64,000 nt of DNA, taken from NCBI RefSeq assembly GCF_900111905.1, contig NZ_FOKM01000003.1, forward strand, positions 1-64,000, given 5' to 3'. Shown piece by piece: positions 8,441-17,361 of the stretch. Each line of letters opens with the position of its first letter. Positions within the stretch are counted from its first letter, which is position 1. Below the pieces are notes generated by a model. The model did not search any database. It was not told where the DNA came from and was given only the letters and a program-made list of their open reading frames with translations. The position numbers and the translations under genes were made by a program. Origin of the DNA: Rhizobium sp. NFR07. Lineage in GTDB: Bacteria > Pseudomonadota > Alphaproteobacteria > Rhizobiales > Rhizobiaceae.

Positions 8441-9379
8441 ATGCTGACCAATCTTCTCATCGTGCTGCCGATCTTCGCGCTCATCCTCGCGGGCTGGATC
8501 GCCCGCGAGACGGGTGCACTCGGGCCGAACGCGACTCGCGAGGTCAACCGGCTGGTCGTCTATCTCGCGCTGCCGGCGCTGCTGTTCGATATCATGGCCA
8601 ATGCGAAGGTGGAGGATATCTGGCAGCCGCGCTTCACGCTTGCCTTCGCACTCGGCTGCGCCGTCATATTCGCCGGCACGCTCGCCTGGCGGATGGCGAA
8701 AGGCCGGCATCTCGCCGATGCGGCGATCGACGGGCTGAATGCCAGCTATGCCAATACCGGCTTCATCGGCTTTCCGCTGGTGCTTGCCCTGATCGGCGAG
8801 AGCGGCATGGGCGCGACGCTGATCGCGGCGATCCTCACCGTCTGCGTGCTTTTTGCCATCGCCATCATCCTGATCGAGGGCGGGCTGCAATCGGAGACGC
8901 GCCGCCGCGACATCGTCTTCAAGACGGCCTTATCGCTGGCCAAGAACCCGCTGCTGGTCGCGCCGGCACTCGGCGCCGTGGTGCTCGTCTCCGGCTGGCA
9001 TCTGCCGGCACCGGTGCATACGTTCCTGAAACTGCTCGGCGGTGCCGCCTCCCCTTGCGCGCTCATCGCGCTCGGCCTGTTTCTCGCCGGCACGCAGCCG
9101 GACAAGGCGGGGGAGCGCCTTTCGACGGCGGGCATCCTGGTCGGGCTGAAACTCGTCGCCCACCCGGCCGCAACCTGGGTCATTGCCGGGCCGATCCTCG
9201 GGCGTTCGCCGGTCGCCACCCACACGGCGGTGCTGCTGGCGGCGCTCCCCACCGGCACCGGCCCCTTCATGCTGGCGGAATTCTACAACAGGGAGGCCAG
9301 CCTCACCGGCCGCGTCGTGCTCACCTCGACTGTGCTGTCCATCGCGACGATCTCGATCTATCTGGCGCTGAGCGGCTGA
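8441..9379 (+). CDS. AEC family transporter
   Basis: A 312-residue integral membrane protein with about ten hydrophobic segments in two halves, as in the auxin efflux carrier/AEC family. The N-terminus LTNLLIVLPIFALILAGWI and the NASYANTGFIGFPL segment are typical. AEC proteins move organic anions such as malate or malonate across the inner membrane (family knowledge). A divergent LysR gene lies upstream and probably controls it. The gene ends 83 bases before a secreted protein gene, and the two may be separate units. Confidence 0.85.
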   Translation: MLTNLLIVLPIFALILAGWIARETGALGPNATREVNRLVVYLALPALLFDIMANAKVEDIWQPRFTLAFALGCAVIFAGTLAWRMAKGRHLADAAIDGLNASYANTGFIGFPLVLALIGESGMGATLIAAILTVCVLFAIAIILIEGGLQSETRRRDIVFKTALSLAKNPLLVAPALGAVVLVSGWHLPAPVHTFLKLLGGAASPCALIALGLFLAGTQPDKAGERLSTAGILVGLKLVAHPAATWVIAGPILGRSPVATHTAVLLAALPTGTGPFMLAEFYNREASLTGRVVLTSTVLSIATISIYLALSG

Positions 9380-9462
9380 GAAGGGTCGTTTTACAGTCAC
9401 CGGCAGGCTTGACCTCCCTGCCCTCTCCGCCAATTTCATCCACACCATGCGGGGGGACGGAC

Positions 9463-10572
9463 ATGAAATTTGCCACATTGCTCAGCACCGGACTGACCGC
9501 CTGCCTGATGACCCAGCCGATGCTGACCGCAACAACCGGCTTGGCCTTTGCCCAGACTGCGCCCGAGGAAAAGAGCGGCGCGGATGCTGCCCTGGTGCAG
9601 CGGTTGACCGTGATGTCCGATATCTTCGTCATCGAGGATACGTTCCTGCCGCTGATCATGCGGCTTCGCTACGGCGACGACAAGACCGAGGTCCTTTCAA
9701 AGGTCGATGCATTCGAACCCGATACCCGCAGTCTGTTCTGGCTTACCTATCTTCATTACGAGATGCGGCCGGACGGGCTGCGCTACTTCTTTACCTCGGT
9801 GGCCGATCAGCGCGCCCAGACGGCCGAAGTGAAGAAAATGCTGCTCGAACAGGGTCATAGCGCGAAGGATGTCGATGCTACTCTCGCGAGCCTCGACGAG
9901 ATGAGCCGCAAGACGGACCCGTCGCTCAATGCCGGAGCGGTGACCAAGGCCCTCTCCGATGCCGGGCTTTCCCGGCAGCTGGAGGCCTTCAAGGCGACAC
10001 AGGCACTGGCGGCCAGGGATGCGGAAGCCGATTTCTCGGCGCTCGACAAGACCTTCGGCACCAAGCCGGAATTGCGGACCGCGATCGACGCCTACCTAAC
10101 CCGCACGCCCTCGCTCGTCACCTGGCTTGCCGATGCACGCGGCAAGGTCGACGACGACAGCCGGCTCGGCTACCTGACCGGGCAGCTCGGCGCACTCGAC
10201 GAGGACGCGATGAACCGGTTGCCGAAGGCATTCAAGGAAATCTATGTCGTCGACTATTTCAATGCCGAGATGCTGAACGGCAGCGTCCACCAGTTCTTCT
10301 TCAATTCGTCCGGCGACTATGCCCCGGAGGTGGTGTCCGCCCTTCGCGAGATCGGGCTGACCAAACATGCCGACGCCGTGCAGCGCGGCATCGACCTGTT
10401 CAAACCGCCCTATCCGACCGACACCGAGAAACGCCGCCAGCTCTATTTCAGCGGTGAGGGATGGGGAGAGTGGGACGACAAGCTTTCGGAACTGACCGGC
10501 GATGTCGATGACGGCGAGATCACGCCGGCGCTGATCGCGCTCGCCAAGCGGGAAAACATCCTGCCGCGGTAG
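9463..10572 (+). CDS. Exported protein with duplicated DMP19/DUF4375-like repeats
   Basis: A 369-residue protein with an N-terminal signal peptide (MKFATLLSTGLTACLM to AFAQ, cleavage near residue 29). Two copies of one pattern are visible: EMRPDGLRYFFTSVADQ at about residues 100-120 and EMLNGSVHQFFFNSSGDYAP at about 268-287, each followed by a helix ending in a Gly. The second copy matches the DMP19 (DUF4375) signature as I remember it. The frame is open further upstream, but the Met at 9463 has the signal peptide and a GGGGGAC stretch before it. Role unknown; periplasmic location inferred. Confidence 0.7.
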   Translation: MKFATLLSTGLTACLMTQPMLTATTGLAFAQTAPEEKSGADAALVQRLTVMSDIFVIEDTFLPLIMRLRYGDDKTEVLSKVDAFEPDTRSLFWLTYLHYEMRPDGLRYFFTSVADQRAQTAEVKKMLLEQGHSAKDVDATLASLDEMSRKTDPSLNAGAVTKALSDAGLSRQLEAFKATQALAARDAEADFSALDKTFGTKPELRTAIDAYLTRTPSLVTWLADARGKVDDDSRLGYLTGQLGALDEDAMNRLPKAFKEIYVVDYFNAEMLNGSVHQFFFNSSGDYAPEVVSALREIGLTKHADAVQRGIDLFKPPYPTDTEKRRQLYFSGEGWGEWDDKLSELTGDVDDGEITPALIALAKRENILPR

Positions 10573-10636
10573 AGGCTGCCTGCGGAGTGCCTGATCGACC
10601 GGCCATCCGACTCCATTTGAGCCAACAGAAAAGGAC

Positions 10637-11296
10637 CTAGTCGTGCTTCTCCGGCAGCTCGCGCAGGTGTGGGAAGCGGCCGGCGGTGATATAGACCTCC
10701 TCCTCCGGCGTGGAAACCCGGCCGAGCACGGCGTTGCGGTGCGGATGGCGACCGAATGCGGTGATCACCTTGAGCACCTCGACCGGCTGTTCTGCCGCGA
10801 ACGCATAGGCGTCGCGCAGGAAGTCCGGCGCCTCGGCGTGGATTTCCCGTGCCAGCGCGATCGCCCGGTCGAGCCTGTCCAGGTGACCTGGACCTTCGCA
10901 ATGGCCGAGCGGAATGAGGCACATCGTCTTGTACCAGGGCGTTTCCAGGGCCGCGTAATGGCCGTTCGAAAAGCCCTCCATCGCCAGCGCGGCCGCTTTC
11001 CCGTCCTGGGCGAAGGCACGCGGCGTATCGCGCCAGAGCGAGCGCGGAAACTGGTCGAGAACGATGATCAGGGCGAGCCGACCATGGGGATCCTCGGCCC
11101 AATGGTCGAGTTCGCCGCGCGCGGCCTTCTCTGTCTCCCCGGCGAAACGGGCGATGATCGCCTCGTCCGCCCCGCCGCGCATCCGCCAGAACCAGTAGTC
11201 GCGATGCGCCTGCGCATCGAAATCCGGGTTCAGCCGCTCGGGAAACCAGAAATCCAGCACATCCTGCCATTCCGGCTTTTCGACAGAGTTCGTCAT
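10637..11296 (-). CDS. DUF924 family protein
   Basis: A 219-residue cytosolic protein matching DUF924: VLDFWFPERLNPDFDA near the N-terminus, LALIIVLDQFPRSLWRDTPR in the middle and GRHPHRNAVLGR near the C-terminus. The family is all-alpha with TPR-like helices and no established reaction. The Met at 11296 starts the conserved region; the frame is open far upstream but without family similarity. The gene points at the DMP19-like gene and away from the MazG-like gene at 11490. High family confidence, no functional assignment. Confidence 0.88.
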   Translation of the reverse strand: MTNSVEKPEWQDVLDFWFPERLNPDFDAQAHRDYWFWRMRGGADEAIIARFAGETEKAARGELDHWAEDPHGRLALIIVLDQFPRSLWRDTPRAFAQDGKAAALAMEGFSNGHYAALETPWYKTMCLIPLGHCEGPGHLDRLDRAIALAREIHAEAPDFLRDAYAFAAEQPVEVLKVITAFGRHPHRNAVLGRVSTPEEEVYITAGRFPHLRELPEKHD

Positions 11297-11489
11297 GGTC
11301 GGGTCCCACCTGCAGCCGATGGTCTGCCTGCGCGACCCGCGCGTCAACGCGGAAAAACCAGGGCGACGGCACAGGTTACAAATGAAAAACCAATCCGGGC
11401 CGGCCTGCCGTGACCGGGCACTGCAACGGCTGTCACGAAGACCGATTAGGCCCGTCGCAAGACAAACCTGCGCAGCGGAGGCCCCGGTC

Positions 11490-11825
11490 ATGAGCGAGAC
11501 TTTCAAGGCATTGAGCGAACGCATCGGCAAGGTCGGCGAACTCTATGCCAGGGCGCACAATATCGAACGCAGCCCGGACTGGTACCTGCTGAAGCTGACC
11601 GAGGAACTGGGCGAACTGACCGCGGAGCACCTGCTGATCGGCGGTCGCGCAACGCCCGATGGCGACGGGTCGGGCGGCACCCGCGAGGCACTGGAAAACG
11701 AGGCGGCCGATCTGTTCGGCCAGTTCGTGCTCTATCTGCGCGCCAACGAGATCGACATCGAGGCGGCAATCGAGCGCAAGTGGCTGCGGCACCTTGATCA
11801 CTATACGGAGGCAGGCGACGCCTGA
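11490..11825 (+). CDS. MazG-like NTP pyrophosphohydrolase
   Basis: A 111-residue all-helical protein. The segment LLKLTEELGELTAEHL contains the EExxE metal-binding pattern of MazG/phosphoribosyl-ATP pyrophosphatase-like enzymes, and ENEAADLFGQFVLYLRAN gives the second ExxD metal site. These proteins hydrolyse nucleoside triphosphates to monophosphate plus pyrophosphate, often as house-cleaning enzymes. The gene is divergent from DUF924 and ends close to a convergent membrane protein gene. Substrate not predictable. Confidence 0.8.
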   Translation: MSETFKALSERIGKVGELYARAHNIERSPDWYLLKLTEELGELTAEHLLIGGRATPDGDGSGGTREALENEAADLFGQFVLYLRANEIDIEAAIERKWLRHLDHYTEAGDA

Positions 11826-11836
11826 TCGCGCCCGAT

Positions 11837-12969
11837 TCAGATCGTCTCAGAGGTCACGTCGGCACTCATCGCATAGCTGCGGTTTGCAGCGCTCTGGAGC
11901 ATGGCGATCCCGATCGGTGGCAGGATGAGCGTCCAGATGGCAAGCCGGGCGATCGAAATCAGGCGAGGCCGGCCTCTCTCCGCCGCACGCTCGTTGAGCA
12001 CGTCGCCCAGCGTCAGGACCAGCACCGGCAAGCTAAAGGCACGAGGATGCCGATCGGCGCGGCGACGCGCGGCGTCAGCAGGCGCTGCGACGGGGCTTCG
12101 CCCGCAAGCTCCCCATGAATGCGATAGAGCCAGTAGGCGAGATAGATGCAGGCGCCGAGCGCCACGATAAGCAGCAGGAAAGACAGGGGATAAACCTCGG
12201 CCGGCACTTCGGGGACCGAGAACATCCCGGGGTTGGCGAGATAGATGCCGACGGAGATCAGGAACAACAGGATCAGTGGCGAAGCAAGGACGACGCCGAC
12301 CACGAAAGGCGAACGCTGCCTGGGCGAGATTGGGTCGTGGCGCTGCGCCGGCACACCGTCGAAGCCGAGGTCGCCCCCCAGGAGCAGGAGCATCATGGCG
12401 GCGAAGGTCAGGACGAGAAAGGCGACGATGACGGCTGCGGCGCCGACATAGGCAAAGAGCCAGGATGCTCCGACCTGACCGAGATAGCCCGGCAGCGTTG
12501 TTGCCGCCAGAAGCACGAGTGCGCAGCCGAAGTCGGTCCTTCGCGCCCGACCGCCCGAAAGCAGGATCGCCAGCCCAAGCGGAAACACCGCATAGGCGGT
12601 GCCATAGCTCAGTTCGAACAGAAGCGGCAGGCCCGACGTCATCAGCGTCGGCACCGACAGGAAAAGGAGCGCCGTGGCGACGCAGGCGGCGAGCGGCCAG
12701 ACAAGCGCCGAGCGCGGACGCCGGGCGGCCACCACGAAGACGACGCAGACGGTGAAGACCCAGCAGACGCTGACGACGAGATAGCCAAGATCGGCGACCT
12801 GATAACCGCCGCCTGCCGCATCGGCGATCATCGGCAGCAGGCCTGCCAGTCCCCGGCCACCGAGCGTCATGAGAAGCGAAGCGAAAAACAGGGCCCAGTA
12901 CGGACGGGAACTCAGGAAATCGGCAAGCGTCCACCGAGGCTTGTCAGCGGCCAGGGAAGTATCGTCCAT
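11837..12969 (-). pseudogene. Multi-pass membrane protein gene with frameshift
   Basis: The gene starts at 12969 (MDDTSLAADKPRWTLADF) and encodes about nine hydrophobic segments, then hits a TGA at about 12013 right after PIGILVPLA. The neighbouring frame carries on the same protein as LPVLVLTLGDVLNERAAER and ends at 11837, with two more hydrophobic segments and a polar tail. Restoring one base near 12027-12035 joins the halves into about 377 residues. Either a real one-base deletion or a sequencing error. I do not recognise the family. It converges with the MazG-like gene. Confidence 0.75.
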
Positions 12970-13268
12970 GAATAAAATGGCTTTCGGTCGAATGAATATT
13001 GCTGGGCGTGAATATGGAAGGCCGGGCAGAGCCGGCAATGGGTCGGAAGCCCGGTTATGGCTGCGTCTCGGCCTTTCGAAACATCGCCCGGGAATGCCGG
13101 CCGGCGGGCGTGAGATCAGTTCCACCGTGCCGGCTGTTCTTTTACGTTGGACATAGATGCCGGCATCTGCCAGAAGCGCGTCCGGGACGCGACCGCCGTT
13201 AACTTTAGAACGGGGTCGGGCGACCGATTGACGTCACGTTGCTGCCGCGAGATCACGCTGGCCGTCCT

Positions 13269-13510
13269 TTATCCCCTGCCCTCGACCACCTTGATCAGAT
13301 CCTCGCGCACGGCGACGATATGGCTTACCAGCAGGTCTGCCGCCTTGTCGACACGGCAAGTGCGGATCAGGCCGATCAGTTCGGCGTGCTCGAACATCGC
13401 CTTTTCCATCGCCGCCTCGTTGGAGATCTGCAGGCGTGTATAGCGGTCGCTGGTCTGCAGCAGCGAGGCGACGATCTGCTGGCTCCTCGGCATTTCGGCC
13501 CGGGACATCT
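13269..13510 (-). pseudogene. GntR (FCD) regulator remnant, C-terminal end only
   Basis: The minus frame from about 13510 to the stop at 13269 encodes MPRSQQIVASLLQTSDRYTR, then EHAELIGLIRTCRVDKAADL and a final helix to VVEGRG. This is the end of an FCD ligand-binding domain, with the EH and H motifs of GntR/FadR-type regulators. The DNA-binding N-terminus and most of the FCD domain are missing. The frame stays open upstream to 13652, but that sequence is not GntR-like. It looks like a decayed remnant beside a toxin-antitoxin pair. Confidence 0.65.
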
Positions 13511-13666
13511 TGGCCGGACTGGACAGCCTGGACGGATTTTGGGGATCGGTACGCCCGAAAGCGTCTCTTGTCTCAGTGGGAGTACCTTCGCCTCTCTCCC
13601 GCGGGGCCGTTTTTGTTGATGTCGCGGTCAAGCTGGCCCATATTGGCGTCAACGAAAGGAAGAGCC

Positions 13667-13930
13667 ATGCTCAACGTCGCACTCGGAAAGGAAGATGAAG
13701 AATTCGTCCGCAAGCAACTAGAAACCGGCCGTTATGGCGATGCTGCCGACGTCGTCCGTGCCGGCTTGAGGTTGCTCGAGGACGAGAAGGCATTCGACCG
13801 CTGGATCGACGAGGAACTGCCGGCCCGTTATGACGAATATCTGAAAGACCCATCCCGCGTCGTTCCTGCGGAAGAGGTACATGCCCGGTTCGAGGCGAGA
13901 AGAAAAAGCAACGCGATCAAGGCTGAATAG
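13667..13930 (+). CDS. Type II antitoxin, ParD family
   Basis: An 87-residue protein with an N-terminal ribbon-helix-helix (LNVALGKEDEEFVRKQLETG, then YGDAADVVRAGLRLLEDE), as in ParD/CopG antitoxins of the CC2985 type. The acidic and basic C-terminal half would wrap the toxin. ATG at 13667 follows an AGGAAGAG ribosome site. The stop is 3 bases before the start of a ParE-type gene, the usual antitoxin-first layout. The pair should bind and repress its own promoter. Confidence 0.88.
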   Translation: MLNVALGKEDEEFVRKQLETGRYGDAADVVRAGLRLLEDEKAFDRWIDEELPARYDEYLKDPSRVVPAEEVHARFEARRKSNAIKAE

Positions 13931-13933
13931 CGA

Positions 13934-14248
13934 ATGGCCTACCGCATCGTCTATCTTCCCGATGCGGTGGCCGATCTGGACAAGCTCTATTTGGATATAA
14001 GCCTGGCAGCCGGCGCAAAGACCGCCGATGATTTCCTTGAAGGTGTCATAGCCTTCATCTACGCATTGGAGATGTTTCCCGCCCGAGGAACAGTGCGCGA
14101 TAGCCGCATCCCGGGTTTACGGATCATCGGCTATCGGCGCAGTATCAGCGTCGCATTTTCCGTCCGAGGCGATGACATTGTGATCCTTGGCGTGTTCCGC
14201 CGGGGACAAAACATCAGCGACCAAATCCTCGAAGGCAGGCTTGTGTAG
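13934..14248 (+). CDS. Type II toxin, RelE/ParE family
   Basis: A 104-residue RelE/ParE-fold toxin: the N-terminal strand YRIVYLPDAVADLDKLYLDI, a helical hairpin, then GLRIIGYRRSISVAFSVRGD and the last strand VILGVFRRGQN. ParE members poison DNA gyrase and RelE members cut mRNA on the ribosome; by sequence it is closer to ParE, but this cannot be fixed by eye. It is translated just after its antitoxin (3-base gap). It converges on the EamA transporter gene, stop to stop within 3 bases. Confidence 0.87.
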   Translation: MAYRIVYLPDAVADLDKLYLDISLAAGAKTADDFLEGVIAFIYALEMFPARGTVRDSRIPGLRIIGYRRSISVAFSVRGDDIVILGVFRRGQNISDQILEGRLV

Positions 14249-14250
14249 AG

Positions 14251-15153
14251 CTACCGCGCAAACTTTCGTGCCGCGGCGACGCAGAGGATGACGCCGAGGG
14301 TGACGGCGAACATGGCGGGGGTGACGGTCTCGCCGAGCAAGAGCGCGGCAAGCGCCAGGCCGAAGAAGGGCTGCAGCAGCTGCAGCTGGCCGACCGAGGC
14401 CGTGCCGCCCTGCGACAGGCCGCGATACCAGAAGATGAAGCCGATCAGCATCGAAAACAGCGAGACGTAGGCGAGGCCGGCAAAGGCCGGGGCGCCGATA
14501 TTCCGCGCCGACGCCGGCATCAGCACCGCAGCGCCGACAGCCATGACCGGCAGCGCGATGACCAGCGCCCAGCAGATCACCTGCCAGCCGCCGAGCCGCT
14601 TCGACAGGGCCGCACCCTCCGCATAACCGTAGCCGCAGGCGACGATCGCGCCGATCATCAGCCAGCCGCCGAGCGAAAGACCGAGGAAGGTCGCCATCGT
14701 GCCCTGGAGCGAGACGCCGCCGGCATTGCCCTGGGCTAACGCGAAACCGGTCACCAGCGCAGCACCGAGGACGGCAAAAAGCCAGAAGGCCGGTTTCGGC
14801 CGCTCCCCGCCGCGGATGACGCCGAAGATCGCGGTCGCGAGCGGCAACAGCCCGATATAGACGATCGACTGGGCCGAGGTGATGTGCTGCAGGGCGAGTG
14901 CCGTCAAAAGCGGAAACCCGACGACGACGCCAAGCGCGATGACGCCGAGCGCCACGATATCCCGGCCCGACGGCCGTTTCTGGCGGAACAGCATCAGCAG
15001 GCAGAGTGCCAGCAGCCCGGCGATCGTGCCGCGCGCGACGGTGAGGAACAGCGGGTCGAAACCGGTGACCGCCACCCGCGTCGCCGGCAGCGAGCCGGAA
15101 AAGATCAAGACGCCGATGAAGCCGTTGATCCAGCCTGACAGTCCGCGGTCCAT
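14251..15153 (-). CDS. EamA/DMT family transporter
   Basis: A 300-residue inner-membrane protein with ten predicted membrane segments in two EamA repeats, the second ending GLALAALLLGETVTPAMFAV, a typical DMT superfamily signature. Such carriers often export amino acids or other metabolites. The Met at 15153 (MDRGLSGWINGFIG) fits family length. A MocR-type regulator is transcribed in the opposite direction from 15483, and MocR regulators commonly control neighbouring EamA exporters, which supports a regulatory link. Substrate unknown. Confidence 0.87.
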   Translation of the reverse strand: MDRGLSGWINGFIGVLIFSGSLPATRVAVTGFDPLFLTVARGTIAGLLALCLLMLFRQKRPSGRDIVALGVIALGVVVGFPLLTALALQHITSAQSIVYIGLLPLATAIFGVIRGGERPKPAFWLFAVLGAALVTGFALAQGNAGGVSLQGTMATFLGLSLGGWLMIGAIVACGYGYAEGAALSKRLGGWQVICWALVIALPVMAVGAAVLMPASARNIGAPAFAGLAYVSLFSMLIGFIFWYRGLSQGGTASVGQLQLLQPFFGLALAALLLGETVTPAMFAVTLGVILCVAAARKFAR

Positions 15154-15243
15154 GTGTTTGCTCCAGTGTTTCGGTTTCGGCGGGTGTGCCTGCCGGTGGT
15201 GGTGGTGTATTCGCAGGAGAGCGGCAGCGCTTCTGGCTCCGGT

Positions 15244-15372
15244 GATCTCCCGCCTTGTGAGGGAGATGTCACCAAGTGACAGAGGGGGTAGCGCCGCAGA
15301 TTCGACGGGCGAAGAGTGCGCGGATACCCCCCTCTGCCCTGCCGGGCATCTCCCCCACAAGGGGGGAGATCA
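15244..15372. repeat. Mosaic palindromic element, two diverged inverted arms
   Basis: Left arm GATCTCCCGCCTTGTGAGGG (from 15243) is inverted relative to the right arm, which ends CACAAGGGGGGAGATCA (to about 15373). Each arm is itself a hairpin (CTCCCCC-type). The same sequence is found as single or paired units at 29296, 32437 and 58281. It lies between the EamA exporter and MocR genes. The architecture resembles the RIME-type mosaic elements of rhizobia (established knowledge; no database comparison made). Confidence 0.8.
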
Positions 15373-15482
15373 GCCAGCCGCCCCCCACAGAGGGGATCAG
15401 CGGGAGCCAGCCGCGCGGCCGCAGTCTCCTCATGTAACTCGTCCCCTTATCCTCCCGAAACCATAGCCTTGCCAGAAACAGT

Positions 15483-16949
15483 ATGGTACAATTTCCTCAA
15501 ACTGTTATGCCTCACAAACCAATACGGATGGATCTGGCGATGGACCTCGGATCGGCGGCGACGAAAGCCGAGATGGTGATGGCGACGATCAGGCAACGGA
15601 TTGCCGGGCGGGCGCTGACGCCGGGAGCCAGGCTGCCTTCGGTGCGGTCGCTTGCCGGCACGCTTGCCGTCTCCACCTCGACCGTGGTCGATGCCTATGA
15701 GCGGCTGGTGGCGGAGGGGGCGATCGTCTCTCGGCCGGGCTCGGGCTTTTACGTGGCAAACCAGGCGGCGCCCTTTTCGCCGGCGGAAGCCGGGCCGAAG
15801 CTCGACCGGGCGGTCGATCCGTTCTGGATCTCGCGGCAGTCGCTGGAAAGCAGCAGCGACAGCCTGAAGCCCGGCTGCGGCTGGCTGCCGCCCTCCTGGC
15901 TTCCCGAAGAGGCGATGCGCAAGGCACTGCGCAGCCTTTCGCGCGCCGATGCCTCCTTGCTTGCCGATTACGGCTCGCCACTCGGTCTTCCGCCGCTGCG
16001 CCGGCTGATTTCGCGGCGGATGGCGGAGCGGGGCATGGAGGCCTCGCCCGAGCAGATCATGCTGACCGAATCCGGCACCCAGGCAATCGATCTCCTCTGC
16101 CGTTTCCTGATCGAGCCGGGCGATACGGTTCTCGTCGACGACCCGTGCTATTTCAATTTCCATGCGCTCCTGCGGGCGCACCGGGCAAAAATCGTCGGCG
16201 TGCCCTATACCGCGCATGGGCCGGATCTTGCGGCCTTTGCGGCGATCGTTTCGGAGCACCGGCCGCGGCTCTACATCACCAATTCGGCGATCCACAATCC
16301 GACCGGGGCGGTGCTTTCCCCCGTCACCGCGCACCGGGTGCTGAAGATCGCGGAGGAATTCGACCTGACGATCGTCGAGGACGACATTTTTGCCGATTTC
16401 GAAAGCCCCGCGGGGGGCAGTTCAGGGGCCGGCGTCGCCCCTCGCCTTGCCGCCTTCGACGGGCTGGAGCGGGTCATCCATATCGGCAGTTTTTCGAAGA
16501 CGCTGTCGGCTGCGGCGCGCTGCGGCTTCATCGCCGCCCGGCCGGACTGGATCGAGGGGCTGACCGACCTGAAGATCGCCACGTCATTCGCCGGCGGGCA
16601 CCTGACCGAGGAACTGGTCCATGCCGTGCTCAGTGATGGCGGCTATCGCCGGCATATGGAAGGATTGCGGGCGCGGCTTGCAAAAGCCATGGCGGAGGTG
16701 ACGGGAAAGCTGCAGGACCTCGGCATCGAGCCCGTGCTCAAGCCCCAGGCCGGAATTTTCCTCTGGTGCCGGCTGCCCGACGGAAAGGACGCCGCCGAAC
16801 TGGCGCGGACCTGCCTGAAACGCGGCATCGTGCTGGCTCCCGGAAACGCGTTCAGCCTGTCGCAGACGGCACACTGCCATATGCGCTTCAATGTCTCGCA
16901 GACGCTGGACCCGCGGATTTTCGAGGCCCTGAAAGAGGCGCTTCGCTAG
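15483..16949 (+). CDS. MocR-type PLP-dependent regulator (GntR HTH plus aminotransferase domain)
   Basis: Up to 488 residues: an N-terminal GntR winged helix (PGARLPSVRSLAGTLAVSTS) followed by a class I/II aminotransferase-like domain. The PLP-binding lysine is in HIGSFSKTLSAAARCG (about residue 339) and NPTG is at IHNPTGAVLS. Such proteins are usually transcription factors sensing PLP or amino-acid adducts, not enzymes. Starts at 15510 or 15531 are also possible. It is divergent from the EamA exporter. Its 3' end overlaps a small convergent membrane-protein gene by 4 bases. Confidence 0.88.
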   Translation: MVQFPQTVMPHKPIRMDLAMDLGSAATKAEMVMATIRQRIAGRALTPGARLPSVRSLAGTLAVSTSTVVDAYERLVAEGAIVSRPGSGFYVANQAAPFSPAEAGPKLDRAVDPFWISRQSLESSSDSLKPGCGWLPPSWLPEEAMRKALRSLSRADASLLADYGSPLGLPPLRRLISRRMAERGMEASPEQIMLTESGTQAIDLLCRFLIEPGDTVLVDDPCYFNFHALLRAHRAKIVGVPYTAHGPDLAAFAAIVSEHRPRLYITNSAIHNPTGAVLSPVTAHRVLKIAEEFDLTIVEDDIFADFESPAGGSSGAGVAPRLAAFDGLERVIHIGSFSKTLSAAARCGFIAARPDWIEGLTDLKIATSFAGGHLTEELVHAVLSDGGYRRHMEGLRARLAKAMAEVTGKLQDLGIEPVLKPQAGIFLWCRLPDGKDAAELARTCLKRGIVLAPGNAFSLSQTAHCHMRFNVSQTLDPRIFEALKEALR

Positions 16950-17275
16950 CGGGAAAGTTCCGTCACACCGTACAGATAGACAAGTGCCACCGTGGCCGGC
17001 AGGAGAAAGCTGCCGATGACGACCGGGCCCAACCGCCGGGCCGATAGTTTCAAGCCGAACCGGCCGCCGATAAGGCCGACAAGCAGCAGAAAAATCAGGC
17101 ACTGAACGATGACGGACTCGATGTCGAGCAGTACGGTGACGGCCATCTGCAGCGCCGCCGCGGAAAAAGCAATGACGCCGCCCTTCCAGGCCGGCACACG
17201 CGCCAAATGCGCGCCTAGAGCTCCGCCCCCAAAGAGCGCAAGAGCGAGAAGGATGTAAAGGATGAGCAAAGTCAT
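16946..17275 (-). CDS. Small membrane protein, unknown function
   Basis: A 109-residue hydrophobic protein with three to four predicted membrane helices (residues about 1-25, 30-50, 55-75 and 85-105) and few charges. I do not recognise a family. Its end overlaps the MocR gene's end by 4 bases in tail-to-tail orientation. A start at 17275 follows an AGGAGTGCG ribosome site, which supports translation. It may be a small integral protein of the inner membrane. Confidence 0.65.
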   Translation of the reverse strand: MTLLILYILLALALFGGGALGAHLARVPAWKGGVIAFSAAALQMAVTVLLDIESVIVQCLIFLLLVGLIGGRFGLKLSARRLGPVVIGSFLLPATVALVYLYGVTELSR

Positions 17276-17361
17276 ACCGCACTCCTTTCAGCACCACCGA
17301 GGATGGCCACAGCTCAGGCCGTCAAGGGCGGCGGCGGATAAGCCGCCCTCAGGCCCCGTCC

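Noticed and set aside
17325-17349. AGGGCGGC/GCCGCCCT hairpin as a terminator
   Set aside because: The 8-bp stem lies after the 17362 gene but has no T run on the minus strand; kept only as a remark.
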